Positions 53,165-62,215 of a stretch of DNA of 64,000 nt are shown piece by piece. The stretch is taken from positions 2,652,501 to 2,716,500 of the forward strand of contig NZ_QRGO01000001.1 of assembly GCF_003367195.1 (NCBI RefSeq), given 5' to 3'. The stretch's first letter is position 1, and the number at the start of each line of letters is the position of its first letter. A model generated the notes under the pieces. That model saw only the letters and a program-made list of their open reading frames with translations. It was not told the origin of the DNA and did no database searches. Source of the stretch: Undibacter mobilis. GTDB taxonomy: Bacteria; Pseudomonadota; Alphaproteobacteria; Rhizobiales; Xanthobacteraceae. Position numbers and translations under genes: made by a program.

Positions 53165-53392
53165 GTGCTGGTTCCCCGGGTCGCTCCGGGGACGAAAGAG
53201 GGAACACGGTTGTCCCGCAAGGCCGCTTTCGGCGATCTTGCGTCATTCCGTGGCTGCCCCCGCAACTGTAAGCGGCGAGCCCGCGTCCGCACGGCCACTG
53301 GGAATTCTCCCGGGAGAGCTTTTCTCCTTTGAGAGCCTGGGAAGGCCGGACGCAACGGGCCATGACCCGCAAGCCAGGAGACCTGCCAGCAC
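53165..53392 (+). ncRNA. Cobalamin (B12) riboswitch upstream of btuB-like gene
   Basis: Outer stem GTGCTGG (53165-53171) pairs with CCAGCAC (53386-53392). The conserved core is visible in order: AAAGAGGGAACACGG, GCCCCCGCAACTGTAAGC, GCCACTGGGAA, GACCCGCAAGCCAGGAGACC (the B12-box region). It lies 224 bp before the TonB-receptor ATG. When cobalamin binds, the class usually lowers expression, so the receptor is made when B12 is scarce. Confidence 0.95.
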
Positions 53393-53572
53393 AGTCACCC
53401 AACCGGTGGACGGGCGGTCCATACGGAGCGGCGCTTTCGCAGCGGTGACGTCAATGCCGGTGCGATGGTCCGTTGGAGTTTATTGTCCCACGAACATCGG
53501 CAGGTGAGCGTCTCGAGGCGTCAGTCGTCTGCGTTGCGTTCGCATGTTCCTCGCACCGGTTTGGTTTCACCC

Positions 53573-53597
53573 GGCGCGCCCGTCATCGACGGGCGCC
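53573..53597 (+). promoter_or_regulatory. Possible expression-platform hairpin before btuB
   Basis: Stem GGCGCGCCCGTC / GACGGGCGCC (one extra G on the left) directly before the ribosome site GAAGGA (53601-53606) of the TonB receptor. It is positioned to block translation or terminate transcription in response to the riboswitch, but the mechanism is inferred. Confidence 0.45.
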
Positions 53598-53615
53598 ATC
53601 GAAGGAATGTGCGTT

Positions 53616-55571
53616 ATGGGGGTTCGTTTTCGTCTGGCTGCCGCGAGTGCGGTGGCGGTCATCGCGGCGGTGCAGGCCGCGTCCAATCCTGCCAAAGCTC
53701 AGTCAGCATCTGAACCGGTCGTACTGCCGGAAGTGTCGGTCAGTGCCACCGGCATTGCCACGCCGCTGAGCCAGATCGCCAGTTCGGTGACGGTGATCAC
53801 CGCCGAGGAGATCGCCCGCACCCAGCGCCGCACCCTGCCGGATGTGCTCAACAATGTGCCGGGTCTCAATGTGGTGCAGACCGGCGGCCCCGGCGGCCAG
53901 ACTGCGATCTTCATGCGTGGCACCAATTCGAACCACGTCAAGGTGCTGCTCGACGGCATCGACATGGGCGATGTCAGCGCGCCGAACGGCGCGGTTGATC
54001 TCGCCCATATCGCCACCGGCGATATCGAGCGTATTGAGGTGCTGCGCGGCCCACAGGGCGGCCTCTATGGTGCCAATGCGATCGGCGGCGTGATCTCGAT
54101 CGTCACCAAGAAAGGCGAGGGGCCGGCGAAAGCCACAGCGACACTTGAGGGCGGTGCGCTCGGCACCTTCAACCAGTCTGCCGCGGTCAGCGGCGCCAAG
54201 GATCGCTTCGATTATGCGTTCAGCGTCGCGCATCTGCGCTCGTCGCATGTCGACGTCACGCCGACCTACGTGCTGCCGGCCGGGCAGTCAGCCAATCCGA
54301 ACTCCTACGACAACATGACCTATTCGACCCGGCTCGGCGCCAAGATCACAGACGATCTCCGGGTTAATCTGATCGGCCGCTACGTCGATATCCGGCTGAA
54401 ATATTCCAACGATGATCCGAGCACATTTCCATCGGCGCCTTATGCGACGCGGTCCGACTACGGCAACAAGGCCTTCTTCGGCCGCGCCGAGGCGGTGTAT
54501 GCCGCACTCAATGGCCGCTTCATCAACACCGTCGGTGTCAACGTCGCCGACAACAGCCGCACCAACAAGGACCCCAACGCCAATCCGGCAACGACGAATG
54601 ACGGCACGCGCACTGCGGTGAACTGGCGCGGCGAGATCGCCGTGGCCAAGGGCCATACCCTCCTGCTGGGTGCCGAGCGCTCGGAAGAACGCGCCAACAC
54701 CCAGACTTACGGCATGTTCGGCGGCGCGCCGCTGTCCTATTCTGCCAAGAACGGCAACACCGCCGGTTATGCCGAAATGCAGTCGCAATTTGCCGAACGC
54801 TTCTTCATCGTCGGCAACATCCGTGTCGATGACGACGACAAGTTCGGCAGTCATACGACATGGCGCGTTGCGCCGGCCTTCATCATGCCGGGCAGCGAGA
54901 CCAAACTGAAAGGCAGCTACGGCACGGCATTCAAGGCGCCGACCTTGTACGAGCTCTACGGCGTCGGCGACTTCAACTATGTCGGCAATCCGAATCTGAA
55001 GCCGGAAACCAGCAAGGGCTGGGAAGTCGGTTTCGAGCAGCCGCTGTTCGGCGACCGGCTGCGTTTCGGAGTTACTTATTTTCGGAACGACATCAAGGAC
55101 CTGATCAACAACGTGTTCGCGCCGGTGAATACTTACGTTAATGTAGGCAAGGCCAAGACCGAGGGCTATGAAGCCTTCGTCGATGTCAAGGCCACTGACC
55201 GGCTGCGCTTTCACGCCGATTACACCCGTACCGACGCGACCAATGTGATCGCCAATACCGAGCTGTTGCGCCGGCCCAAGCACAAGGCCAATTTCTCGGC
55301 GTCCTATCAGGCGACCGAGGCGCTCGGCCTGTCGGCGAGCGTGCTCTATGTCGGCCCCTGGATGGATTTCGATCGCCAGGGCCTGTGGACGACGGCCCGC
55401 GACTTCCAGGGCTATACCGTGGTCAATATCGCGGCGAATTATGCGGTCAATAAGCAGGTCACGGTCTTCGGACGCGTCGATAATCTGTTCGACAAGCGCT
55501 ACGAAGTACCGGTCGGCTGGAAGGCGCCGGGCGTCGGCGTCTTCGGCGGTATCAAGGTCTCGACCCTATAG
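53616..55571 (+). CDS. btuB: TonB-dependent outer-membrane receptor, probable cobalamin transporter
   Basis: 651 aa from ATG 53616, which has GAAGGA 9 nt upstream; an earlier ATG at 53607 has no room for a ribosome site. Signal peptide (VAVIAAVQAASNPAKAQS), plug domain (about 45-150: LPEVSVSATGIATPLSQ, IFMRGTNSNHVKVLLDGIDM, RGPQGGLYGANAIGGVISIV) and a 22-strand barrel to the end (last strand FGGIKVSTL). The cobalamin riboswitch in its leader identifies it as a B12 or cobamide receptor. No btuFCD or cob genes are in the window. Confidence 0.93.
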   Translation: MGVRFRLAAASAVAVIAAVQAASNPAKAQSASEPVVLPEVSVSATGIATPLSQIASSVTVITAEEIARTQRRTLPDVLNNVPGLNVVQTGGPGGQTAIFMRGTNSNHVKVLLDGIDMGDVSAPNGAVDLAHIATGDIERIEVLRGPQGGLYGANAIGGVISIVTKKGEGPAKATATLEGGALGTFNQSAAVSGAKDRFDYAFSVAHLRSSHVDVTPTYVLPAGQSANPNSYDNMTYSTRLGAKITDDLRVNLIGRYVDIRLKYSNDDPSTFPSAPYATRSDYGNKAFFGRAEAVYAALNGRFINTVGVNVADNSRTNKDPNANPATTNDGTRTAVNWRGEIAVAKGHTLLLGAERSEERANTQTYGMFGGAPLSYSAKNGNTAGYAEMQSQFAERFFIVGNIRVDDDDKFGSHTTWRVAPAFIMPGSETKLKGSYGTAFKAPTLYELYGVGDFNYVGNPNLKPETSKGWEVGFEQPLFGDRLRFGVTYFRNDIKDLINNVFAPVNTYVNVGKAKTEGYEAFVDVKATDRLRFHADYTRTDATNVIANTELLRRPKHKANFSASYQATEALGLSASVLYVGPWMDFDRQGLWTTARDFQGYTVVNIAANYAVNKQVTVFGRVDNLFDKRYEVPVGWKAPGVGVFGGIKVSTL

Positions 55572-55671
55572 TCTGGCAAATACGCCTGAACGCGCGGCCG
55601 TCCGCCGGCCACGCGTTCGCCTTTGAAAATCGCTAGGATCGCCCCGGGAAAACGATTCCAAGGGGCGAACC

Positions 55672-56241
55672 ATGATGCGATCGTATTTGAGCGCCGGCCT
55701 TCTTTTCGTTGCCGTCGCTACGACGCCGGCACGGGCTGATGACATTGTCGATGCCATCGAGCAGGGCCGCAAAGCATACCAGTCCGGTGATATGACGGCG
55801 GCCAAGCAATCGCTTGACCTTGCCTCGCAGCTGATCGCGCAAAAGAATGCGGAGGGCTATGCGACGGTGTTGCCAGAGCCGTTGTCGGGCTGGAAGGCCG
55901 ATAAGGCGCAGACCAGCGCCGTCGGCGCTGCTGTGTTCGGTGGCGTCTCGGCGGCCACGCGCACCTATACCAATGCCAAGGGCGACACGGTCGAGATTTC
56001 GATCAGCGGGGATTCGGCGCTGCTGATGCAGTTTGCGCCGATGCTGAACAATCCGGCGATGGCCGGCGCGCTCGGCAAGCTGATCCGGATCGGCAACCAG
56101 CGCGCTGTGCAGAACCCGGATGGTGACGTGATGATGATCGTCGCCAACAAGTTCCTGATCAATGTTCAGGGCACGGCGGACTCGGCGAGCAAGGTGGCTT
56201 ATGCTCAGGCGATCGATATCGCCAAACTGTCGAAGCTGTAG
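55672..56241 (+). CDS. Secreted protein of unknown function
   Basis: 189 aa. Signal peptide (YLSAGLLFVAVATTPARAD, cleavage near residue 23). Mature region has DIVDAIEQGRKAYQSGDMTA (alpha-helical, TPR-like start), YATVLPEPLSGWKADKAQTSAVGAA, then GDTVEISISGDSALLMQFAP. The conserved-looking LPEPLSGW turn is seen in other bacterial periplasmic proteins. It is followed 18 bp later by a lipoprotein gene. Function unknown. Confidence 0.82.
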   Translation: MMRSYLSAGLLFVAVATTPARADDIVDAIEQGRKAYQSGDMTAAKQSLDLASQLIAQKNAEGYATVLPEPLSGWKADKAQTSAVGAAVFGGVSAATRTYTNAKGDTVEISISGDSALLMQFAPMLNNPAMAGALGKLIRIGNQRAVQNPDGDVMMIVANKFLINVQGTADSASKVAYAQAIDIAKLSKL

Positions 56242-56259
56242 GTGTCGGTGAGGTTGCTA

Positions 56260-56676
56260 ATGCGGTGGATGTTTGTCGGTGTGGCGTTGCTCGTCGCCGG
56301 TTGCGCCTCAGACGATGTCGGGCCGAGCCCGGCGGAGTTGCAGGCGCGGTGGGACGCCCAGAACATCGCTCCGCAGAATTACAAGAACGACCTGCTGGCA
56401 TTCCTGCGCACCTATCTCAACGAGCCGGTCGGCGTGCGCAATGCGCAGGCATCGCAGCCGCTGTTGAAGAAAGTGGGGCAGGGCGATCGCTTCATCGTCT
56501 GCGTTCGCTTTCGTGAGAGGAAATCGGCGAACACCTATGCGCCGCCCAAAGACGGCGCTGCCGTCTTCGTGTCCGGCAAGCTCGATCGTTTTCTTGATAC
56601 GCCGCCGGAAGTCGCCGCGCTCTGCAAGGAGGTGCCGCTTGAGCCGTTTACCGAACTCGAGAAGCTCACGCGCTGA
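56260..56676 (+). CDS. Small outer-membrane-type lipoprotein
   Basis: 138 aa from ATG 56260 (GGTGAGG lies 6 nt upstream; a GTG at 56242 abuts the previous stop). N-terminal lipobox LLVAGC at about residues 9-14. Mature sequence has NYKNDLLAFLRTYLNEPVGV and DRFIVCVRFRERKSANTYAP. Anchored to a membrane by lipid at the Cys after the signal peptide. Family not named. A terminator follows. Confidence 0.82.
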   Translation: MRWMFVGVALLVAGCASDDVGPSPAELQARWDAQNIAPQNYKNDLLAFLRTYLNEPVGVRNAQASQPLLKKVGQGDRFIVCVRFRERKSANTYAPPKDGAAVFVSGKLDRFLDTPPEVAALCKEVPLEPFTELEKLTR

Positions 56677-56725
56677 CAGAGGGACCGCAAGGTGAACCGC
56701 TGGTGCAGCGCGCCCAATAACCAAT

Positions 56726-56749
56726 AACCGCCGGGCTGACCCGACGGTT
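56726..56749 (+). terminator. Terminator after lipoprotein gene
   Basis: AACCG-C-CGGG / CCCG-A-CGGTT with a single mismatch and a CTGA loop, then CGCTTTGTT. About 50 bp after the stop. Confidence 0.6.
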
Positions 56750-56793
56750 CGCTTTGTTCATTCAAAGGTCGAAAGTGTCCCCGGGCTTCGAGG

Positions 56794-56997
56794 CTACTTA
56801 ACCTTGAGGTTCTCCGCCGACGTCTTGCCGCGGTTTTCGACGAGTTCGAACTGCACGGTCTGACCTTCGTTCAGCGTGCTAAGTCCGGCGCGCTCCACCG
56901 CCGAGATATGGACGAACACATCCTTGCCGCCATCCTGCGGCTGGATGAAGCCGTAGCCCTTCGTCGGATTGAACCACTTTACGGTGCCCTGAGGCAT
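56794..56997 (-). CDS. Cold-shock (CspA-family) protein
   Basis: 67 aa from ATG 56997. Single CSD fold with RNP1 KGYGFI and RNP2 DVFVHI, starting [20 protein letters not shown]. Binds single-stranded RNA or DNA. Upstream in-frame extension is not supported. Confidence 0.96.
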   Translation of the reverse strand: MPQGTVKWFNPTKGYGFIQPQDGGKDVFVHISAVERAGLSTLNEGQTVQFELVENRGKTSAENLKVK

Positions 56998-57135
56998 GCT
57001 AGATCTCCGAAGTATTACGAGTAGCAACACCCCAGTTTGGCACAGTCTTGAACCGCCGAACAAGCTTTCCGATTGCCCGCCGACTGTGACAATTGGTTCA
57101 ATTTTGGGCGTATTGCGGCGGGCCTCGCGCGGTCG

Positions 57136-57210
57136 TGGTGCCGGCTGAGGGGATTGAACCCCCGACCTTCGGTTTACAAAACCGCTGCTCTACCGCTGAG
57201 CTAAGCCGGC
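57136..57210 (-). tRNA. tRNA-Thr (UGU anticodon)
   Basis: 75 nt including CCA. Acceptor stem GCCGGCT / AGCCGGC, D-loop region TAGCTCAGCGGTAGAGC, anticodon loop TTTGTAA within CGGTTTTGTAAACCG, T-arm GGGGGTTCAATCCCC. The CCA is encoded. It is transcribed from the minus strand. Confidence 0.97.
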
Positions 57211-57475
57211 GCTTCCCGTCGCGACGCTCGGATAGCGGATTAGGCCTGACAAATCAATCGTATGGCGTCGGACGGGCAGGACAGCCTCCGGCGCAGACGC
57301 GCACCCGAGGCTGCCGGGTTGGCCAATTTATTGCCGAAAGAGGAGGAATTTGGCCGGTATCGTCAGCCTTGCCGTGGACGAATGAAAACGCCCCGCGGCC
57401 TGGTGAGCCGCAGGGCGCATTCGTCGAAGTGGCTATACGGCGGCGCCCAGGTTCCGGCGCCGCCATTATGCCCTA
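57211..57475. other. Intergenic region between tRNA-Thr and the MHS transporter
   Basis: Two hairpins follow the transporter stop on the minus strand. The nearer one (57439-57464) has the stem GGCGGCGCC / GGCGCCGCC. The farther one (57389-57417) has CGCCCCGCGGC / GCCGCAGGGCG with one bulge, then TTTTCATT. They terminate the transporter and face the tRNA promoter. No other feature seen. Confidence 0.6.
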
Positions 57476-59134
57476 TCAGGATGTGATATCGCGATCCTTC
57501 GTTTCCGGCAGGAAGAAGAAGCCGACGACGACAGTAATCGACGCGAAGATGATCGGGTACCAGAGACCGGCATAGATATCGCCGGTCGAGGCCACGATGG
57601 CGAAGGCGGTCGCCGGCAACAGGCCGCCGAACCAGCCGTTGCCGATGTGGTAGGGCAGCGACATCGAGGTGTAGCGGATGCGGGTCGGGAACAGTTCGAC
57701 CAGCATCGCGGCGATCGGGCCGTACACCATCGTGACGAAGATCACGAGGATGAGCAGCAGGCCGATGACCGCGGCAGGTGCCGCGCGGAAGATGTCGAAC
57801 GGATGCGCCATCTTCACGATGTTGGCGTCGCCGGCCTTCGGATAGCCCGCAGCCTGGACGGCGGCGAGAACCTTGGCGTTGTCGGCGGCCGCGGCATACG
57901 GGATGTCGGTGCCGTTGACCTTCACGACGACCGGCGAACCGGCTGCGCCATAGGAGGTCGAGTACTTGACCGACTGCTGCGACAGGTAGGCGCGGGCGGT
58001 GTCGCACGGCTTGGTGAAGACGCGCGTTCCGACCGGGTTGAACAAGTCGCCGCAGGCTGCACGGTCAGCCACCACCTCGACCTTCACGGTCTCGATCGCC
58101 TTTTCCAGCGCCGGATTGGCGTTGGTGGTGATCGCCTTGAAGATCGGGAAGAAGGTGAGCGCCGCGATCAGACAGCCGCCGAGAATGATCGGCTTGCGGC
58201 CGATCTTGTCGGACAGCGCGCCGAACACCAGGAAGAAGCCGGTGCCGAGCAGGAGCGACCATGCGATCAACAGGTTGGCGGTGTAGCCGTCGACCTTGAG
58301 GATCGATTGCAGGAAGAATAGCGCGTAGAACTGGCCAGTGTACCAGACCACGCCCTGGCCCATCACGCCGCCCAGCAGAGCGATGAGCACGATCTTGCCA
58401 TTCGACCAGTTGCCGAAGGCTTCCGTCAGCGGCGCCTTGGACGACTTGCCTTCATCCTTCATGCGCTGGAAGACCGGCGATTCATTCAGCTTCAAGCGGA
58501 TCCAGACCGAGACGCCGAGCAGCAGCACGGAGACCAGGAACGGAATGCGCCAGCCCCAGGCCGCGAAATCCTTCTCACCGACGATCGTGCGGGTGAAAAG
58601 AATGACCAGCAGCGACAGGAACAGGCCAAGCGTGGCGGTCGTCTGGATGTACGAGGTGTAGTAGCCGCGCTTGCCCTGCGGAGCATGTTCCGCAACGTAG
58701 GTTGCCGCGCCGCCGTATTCGCCGCCGAGCGCGAGACCCTGCGCGAGACGCAGTGCGATCAGGATGACGGGTGCAGCGAAGCCGATGGTGGCGGAGCCGG
58801 GGAGCAGGCCGACGATGAAGGTCGACAGGCCCATGATCAGAATGGTCACAAGGAAGGTGTACTTGCGGCCGACGATGTCGCCGACACGGCCGAACACGAT
58901 GGCGCCGAACGGACGCACGAGGAAGCCCGCGGCGAAAGCGAGCAGCGCGAAGATGTCACGCGTCGCTGGCGGATATTCGCTGAAGAATTGCGCGCCGATG
59001 ATCGCGGCGAGCGAGCCGTAAAGATAGAAGTCGTACCACTCGAATACGGTGCCGAGCGATGATGCGAAGATGACTCGCCGTTCCTCGGCAGTCATTCCGC
59101 GGTCCTTGAGACCGGACACGGTCGTCGTTGTCAT
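57476..59134 (-). CDS. MHS-family MFS transporter with a long periplasmic insertion
   Basis: 552 aa. Metabolite:H+ symporter family (ProP/KgtP/ShiA type): TVFEWYDFYLYGSLAA, RPFGAIVFGRVGDIVGRKYT, LRLAQGLALGGEYGGAA, LSDKIGRKPIILGG, and the C-terminal LFPTRIRYTSMSLPYH. Twelve helices are expected, and typical members have about 430 aa. Between helices 8 and 9 (about residues 335-430) is an insertion of roughly 90 residues with CGDLFNPVGTRVFTKPCDTA and no membrane helix. The start is ATG 59134. Substrate unknown; dicarboxylate, betaine or aromatic acid are usual. Confidence 0.93.
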   Translation of the reverse strand: MTTTTVSGLKDRGMTAEERRVIFASSLGTVFEWYDFYLYGSLAAIIGAQFFSEYPPATRDIFALLAFAAGFLVRPFGAIVFGRVGDIVGRKYTFLVTILIMGLSTFIVGLLPGSATIGFAAPVILIALRLAQGLALGGEYGGAATYVAEHAPQGKRGYYTSYIQTTATLGLFLSLLVILFTRTIVGEKDFAAWGWRIPFLVSVLLLGVSVWIRLKLNESPVFQRMKDEGKSSKAPLTEAFGNWSNGKIVLIALLGGVMGQGVVWYTGQFYALFFLQSILKVDGYTANLLIAWSLLLGTGFFLVFGALSDKIGRKPIILGGCLIAALTFFPIFKAITTNANPALEKAIETVKVEVVADRAACGDLFNPVGTRVFTKPCDTARAYLSQQSVKYSTSYGAAGSPVVVKVNGTDIPYAAAADNAKVLAAVQAAGYPKAGDANIVKMAHPFDIFRAAPAAVIGLLLILVIFVTMVYGPIAAMLVELFPTRIRYTSMSLPYHIGNGWFGGLLPATAFAIVASTGDIYAGLWYPIIFASITVVVGFFFLPETKDRDITS

Positions 59135-59417
59135 AGGCGTAACCCCCTAATGGACACGTTATGGTCGTGTGTCGGGCGACGCCTTGCTTGTCTTGATTGT
59201 CTTCGGCGCCACCTTGGGCGTATCGATACGCCCGGCCCAGCAACCGCGTCTGTCCGTCTCGCGTCTTACGCCTTTTGGCGGATGACAACTATTTAAGTTA
59301 TTGATATTTAATGACTATATCAAAAATTAGGGTTGGCGATGGTGCGTTGCGGTTTTTAACAGTCCAGCAACTTTTACGTCGAGTTCCGCGACGTCGATAC
59401 CCGGATGATGCCGTTCG

Positions 59418-59693
59418 TCAGACGCCGGCGGCTACGCGTTCGAGAACTTCGATCAGCCAGGCCGCCGCGTGCAATACCGACAGACGTTGCGCCAGTTTGG
59501 CCTTGCGGAAGGTATCGTTGAGAAGTTTGAGCGCGCGCTTGTGGCCGGGATGGGCCTGCGCAACGGCGCCGAGCCGATTTAGTCGCGCAAGGAGCTCTTC
59601 GCGCTGGCTCTCGACGTTGTCGTAGCGCTTACGGAAAGTTTCGGGCGCCGCAGGGCTGTCGGCGCGGTTGCTGGAAGAATTTCGATTCGGCAT
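59418..59693 (-). CDS. Small conserved protein, unknown function
   Basis: 91 aa. Start MPNRNSSSNRADSPA; two predicted helices with ESQREELLARLNRLGAVAQA and FRKAKLAQRLSVLHAAAWLIEVL, and many Leu/Ala heptads. Not a recognised family. Codon usage resembles the neighbours, so I take it as real. Confidence 0.68.
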   Translation of the reverse strand: MPNRNSSSNRADSPAAPETFRKRYDNVESQREELLARLNRLGAVAQAHPGHKRALKLLNDTFRKAKLAQRLSVLHAAAWLIEVLERVAAGV

Positions 59694-59881
59694 TCCGATT
59701 AACTTTAACCGCGATCCTTGATGTCGAGCCCCGCTGTCGTTTTCGCGGATGACGGTGCCGAAATCAAGGCCCGACGCACGCTCGTGAGGGCCTGCGAGAT
59801 TAATGTTACCCGGCGATTGAAGGTGGTCGCGTAAATCGTTCGTATATTGTGCAGGCGAACATCACGGATGGATCGCCTGCA

Positions 59882-60259
59882 ATGCGTGTCTCGATTGCCA
59901 TTGCCGCCCTGTTGGGAACTTTTGGATTGACCGCGGTTGAGGCAGCCGATCTGTCCGGCCGGGCCGGCTATTACGAATCGTATCCGTCCAGAGCACCGCA
60001 GGTCGTCGTCTACGACGTCGAGCCGGGCACCGAGATTCGCGCCTACTGGGCGCGGCCATGGCAGAACCGCCGCTACTTCCCGTTCACCGGTAAGAAGCCG
60101 AAGGTTGGCCGCCACGAAGACCTCAACGCACCACGCCGCATCGCGGCGCCGGCGCCCACTTATTACCAGGAGTGGTCGACGCTTTCGCTCTATCCGCCAC
60201 ACGCGATCATGCCGCCGGCCGACGTCGCGCCGTCCGCGCCCATCCTGCCGCTGAAGTGA
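59882..60259 (+). CDS. Secreted protein of unknown function
   Basis: 125 aa from ATG 59882. Signal peptide (SIAIAALLGTFGLTAVEAAD). Mature part is rich in Tyr, Pro and Arg: GYYESYPSRAPQVVVYDVEP, IRAYWARPWQNRRYFPF, IAAPAPTYYQEWSTLSLYPP. No family recognised. It is followed 4 bp later by another envelope gene, so the two are co-transcribed. Confidence 0.75.
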   Translation: MRVSIAIAALLGTFGLTAVEAADLSGRAGYYESYPSRAPQVVVYDVEPGTEIRAYWARPWQNRRYFPFTGKKPKVGRHEDLNAPRRIAAPAPTYYQEWSTLSLYPPHAIMPPADVAPSAPILPLK

Positions 60260-60263
60260 TCCG

Positions 60264-60896
60264 ATGACGATGTCGCCATTCAAAATTGCAGCGCTTGCCA
60301 TCGCCGCTACCGCGCTCGGCAGCGCAAGCGCGGAGGCGCAATGGTATTCTTCGGTGCAGCCCGCGCCGCAGCCTCTTTATCCTTATGCCCAGCCCGGCCG
60401 GTCGGCGAGCCAACCTTACGCCGTTGAAGTCGCGCCGGGTGCCTATGTCATTCACCGGCCGGGTGAGGCGAGAGCGCCTTCCGCGCGCCGCGCCCATCGC
60501 GCCGCGCCTGCGCCGCAGGTCAAGCCGTCGCGCTCTAAGAACGATCCAGCGCTGATCGAAGAGTTGCGGCAGCGCGCCGCCGGCAAACCCGCGACTGTCG
60601 TCAACACGACCAAGGTCGTCTACATGAAGCCGAAGGTGGTGGAGACGAAGCGTTACGTCGATCTGCCGCCGCGCGTGGTCGAGCGCTACACCGTCGTCGA
60701 TGACAGCAGTGGCGACAAGAAGGTCGTGGTCGAGGCGCCGCCGGTCGATACGCACGCCACGAAGAACGACAAGCCAGGCAAAGGTGACAAGCGCGTCATC
60801 CAGGCCGATGCCGAGATCACCATCCTCGGTCCCGATCGCATGACAATTCAGCTTTACCGCAAGGGCGAGCGCGGCAAGAACGCGCGCCTCAACTGA
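60264..60896 (+). CDS. Secreted Pro/Lys-rich protein, unknown function
   Basis: 210 aa (ATG 60264 or 60270). Signal peptide ALAIAATALGSASAEAQ, then a Pro/Tyr-rich segment (YSSVQPAPQPLYPYAQ), a basic region and a segment of paired beta-like repeats (VVNTTKVVYMKPKVVETKRYV and ERYTVVDDSSGDKKVVVEAPP). The end is EITILGPDRMTIQLYRKGERG. No fold named. A terminator follows. Confidence 0.75.
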   Translation: MTMSPFKIAALAIAATALGSASAEAQWYSSVQPAPQPLYPYAQPGRSASQPYAVEVAPGAYVIHRPGEARAPSARRAHRAAPAPQVKPSRSKNDPALIEELRQRAAGKPATVVNTTKVVYMKPKVVETKRYVDLPPRVVERYTVVDDSSGDKKVVVEAPPVDTHATKNDKPGKGDKRVIQADAEITILGPDRMTIQLYRKGERGKNARLN

Positions 60897-60921
60897 TCGG
60901 TTTCAGAGTTTGTGGGCGGCG

Positions 60922-60945
60922 ACGGCGGGCTGGGGGGCCCGCCGT
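60922..60945 (+). terminator. Terminator after the envelope gene pair
   Basis: Stem ACGGCGGGC / GCCCGCCGT with a TGGGGG loop, then TTGCTTTTG. It lies 26 bp after the stop and 20 bp before the convergent rlmB end. Confidence 0.78.
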
Positions 60946-60964
60946 TTGCTTTTGCAGCGTGTGC

Positions 60965-61825
60965 TTATGCGCGGCCGGCAATATAAAGCGAAAGCACTGC
61001 GGCGTTCGAGACGTTGAGGCTCTTGATCTCGCCCGGCATGTCGATGCGAGCGACCTTGTCGCATAGTTCGCGGGTGGACTGCCGTAATCCCTTGCCTTCG
61101 GCGCCCAGAACCAGCGCCAGCGGCTTGCGCAGCGTCATGTCCGACAAGTCGGCTTCGCCGTCGGAATCCAGACCGACCACCATGAAGCCCCGTTCTTTCA
61201 GAGCGGTGAGACCGCGGGCGAGATTCTGCACGGCAATCAGCGGCACCAGTTCCAGCGCGCCGGAGGCGGCCTTGGCGAGCGCCGCGGTGGCATCCGGCGA
61301 ATGACGCTGCGTCGTCACGATGGCGGTGGCGGCGAAAGCCGCGGCGGAGCGGAAGATGGCGCCGACATTGTGCGGGTCGGTGATCTGGTCGAGCACCAGA
61401 ACGGTGCCGTGCGCCGGCACTTCCTCGATCGGTGGCGAGGGCAGGGGATCGGCCTCGAGATAGAGACCCTGATGCACGGCGTCCGGCAGCAGGCGCTCGT
61501 CAATGGCGGAGGGTCGCACGATCTCCGGCGCGATGGCTGGCGCGATACCTTCTTCTTCCAGGCGGCGGGCGGCATTGTCGGTGACCAGCAGGCGGCGCAG
61601 CCGCCGGGTTGGATTGCGCAGCGCCGCGACGACGGTGTGCCAGCCGTAGAGAATGACGAGTTCGTCGTCGGTGGCCGCCCTGAGGTCCTCGCGCCGGGCG
61701 CGCGTGAAGCGCTCACGGCGCTCGACCTGTTCGCGGGTGGCGCCGGGTTTTGCTCCGGGTTTCGCGGTCTTCGGGCCGGATTTGGCGGGGCCGCTGCCGG
61801 CATAGGGGAAGGGGCGTTTGCTCAT
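60965..61825 (-). CDS. rlmB: 23S rRNA (guanosine-2'-O)-methyltransferase RlmB
   Basis: 286 aa from ATG 61825; a frame extending to 61945 is not supported. SpoU/TrmD-type (SPOUT) knot: LILYGWHTVVAALRNPTRR-like N-terminal start, HGTVLVLDQITDPHNVGAIFR (motif 1), FMVVGLDSDGEADL, LALVLGAEGKGLRQ (motif 2), and the C-terminal SLNVSNAAVLSLYI (motif 3). Methylates G2251 in 23S rRNA. The N-terminal segment is Lys/Gly/Pro-rich (about 20 aa), typical of Rhizobiales. Confidence 0.93.
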   Translation of the reverse strand: MSKRPFPYAGSGPAKSGPKTAKPGAKPGATREQVERRERFTRARREDLRAATDDELVILYGWHTVVAALRNPTRRLRRLLVTDNAARRLEEEGIAPAIAPEIVRPSAIDERLLPDAVHQGLYLEADPLPSPPIEEVPAHGTVLVLDQITDPHNVGAIFRSAAAFAATAIVTTQRHSPDATAALAKAASGALELVPLIAVQNLARGLTALKERGFMVVGLDSDGEADLSDMTLRKPLALVLGAEGKGLRQSTRELCDKVARIDMPGEIKSLNVSNAAVLSLYIAGRA

Positions 61826-62088
61826 GACCGGGACCTTTAGCGCATGATCCCGAAAAGTGGGACCGGTTTTCCGACCAGACCATGCGCCAGGAAGGATCGC
61901 AGGTCGGGGAACGGCCGGGCCGGGCAATTTCCGGCCGTCCTCCATTGACTTCGGCGGCTTGCCTGCTCATAACCCCAGCCATTCCCGCGATCCGCCTGGA
62001 CCGGAAACCCCGATTGTTCATCGGGATCAACGTGCTAGGACGGCGACCCGCCCGCAAATGCAGGTTCGTCGGGGGATGTGAACTTTGG

Positions 62089-62173
62089 GGGCGAGTGTCC
62101 CGAGCGGCAAAGGGGGCGGACTGTAAATCCGCTGGCTATGCCTTCGTAGGTTCGAGTCCTACCTCGCCCACCA
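62089..62173 (+). tRNA. tRNA-Tyr (GUA anticodon)
   Basis: 85 nt, CCA encoded. Acceptor stem GGGCGAG / CTCGCCC, class II with a long variable arm (GGCTATGCCTTC), anticodon GTA in the loop CGGACTGTAAATCCG, T-arm GTAGGTTCGAGTCCTAC. Confidence 0.96.
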
Positions 62174-62215
62174 TCCTTTCGATGCCTCACTCGAATTGTG
62201 CCGATTTCCCGGCCG

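Noticed and set aside
57093..57575. A 160-codon plus-strand frame containing [20 protein letters not shown] sequence
   Set aside because: This phrase is the well-known false translation of the antisense strand of a tRNA-Thr gene; the tRNA itself is at 57136-57210.
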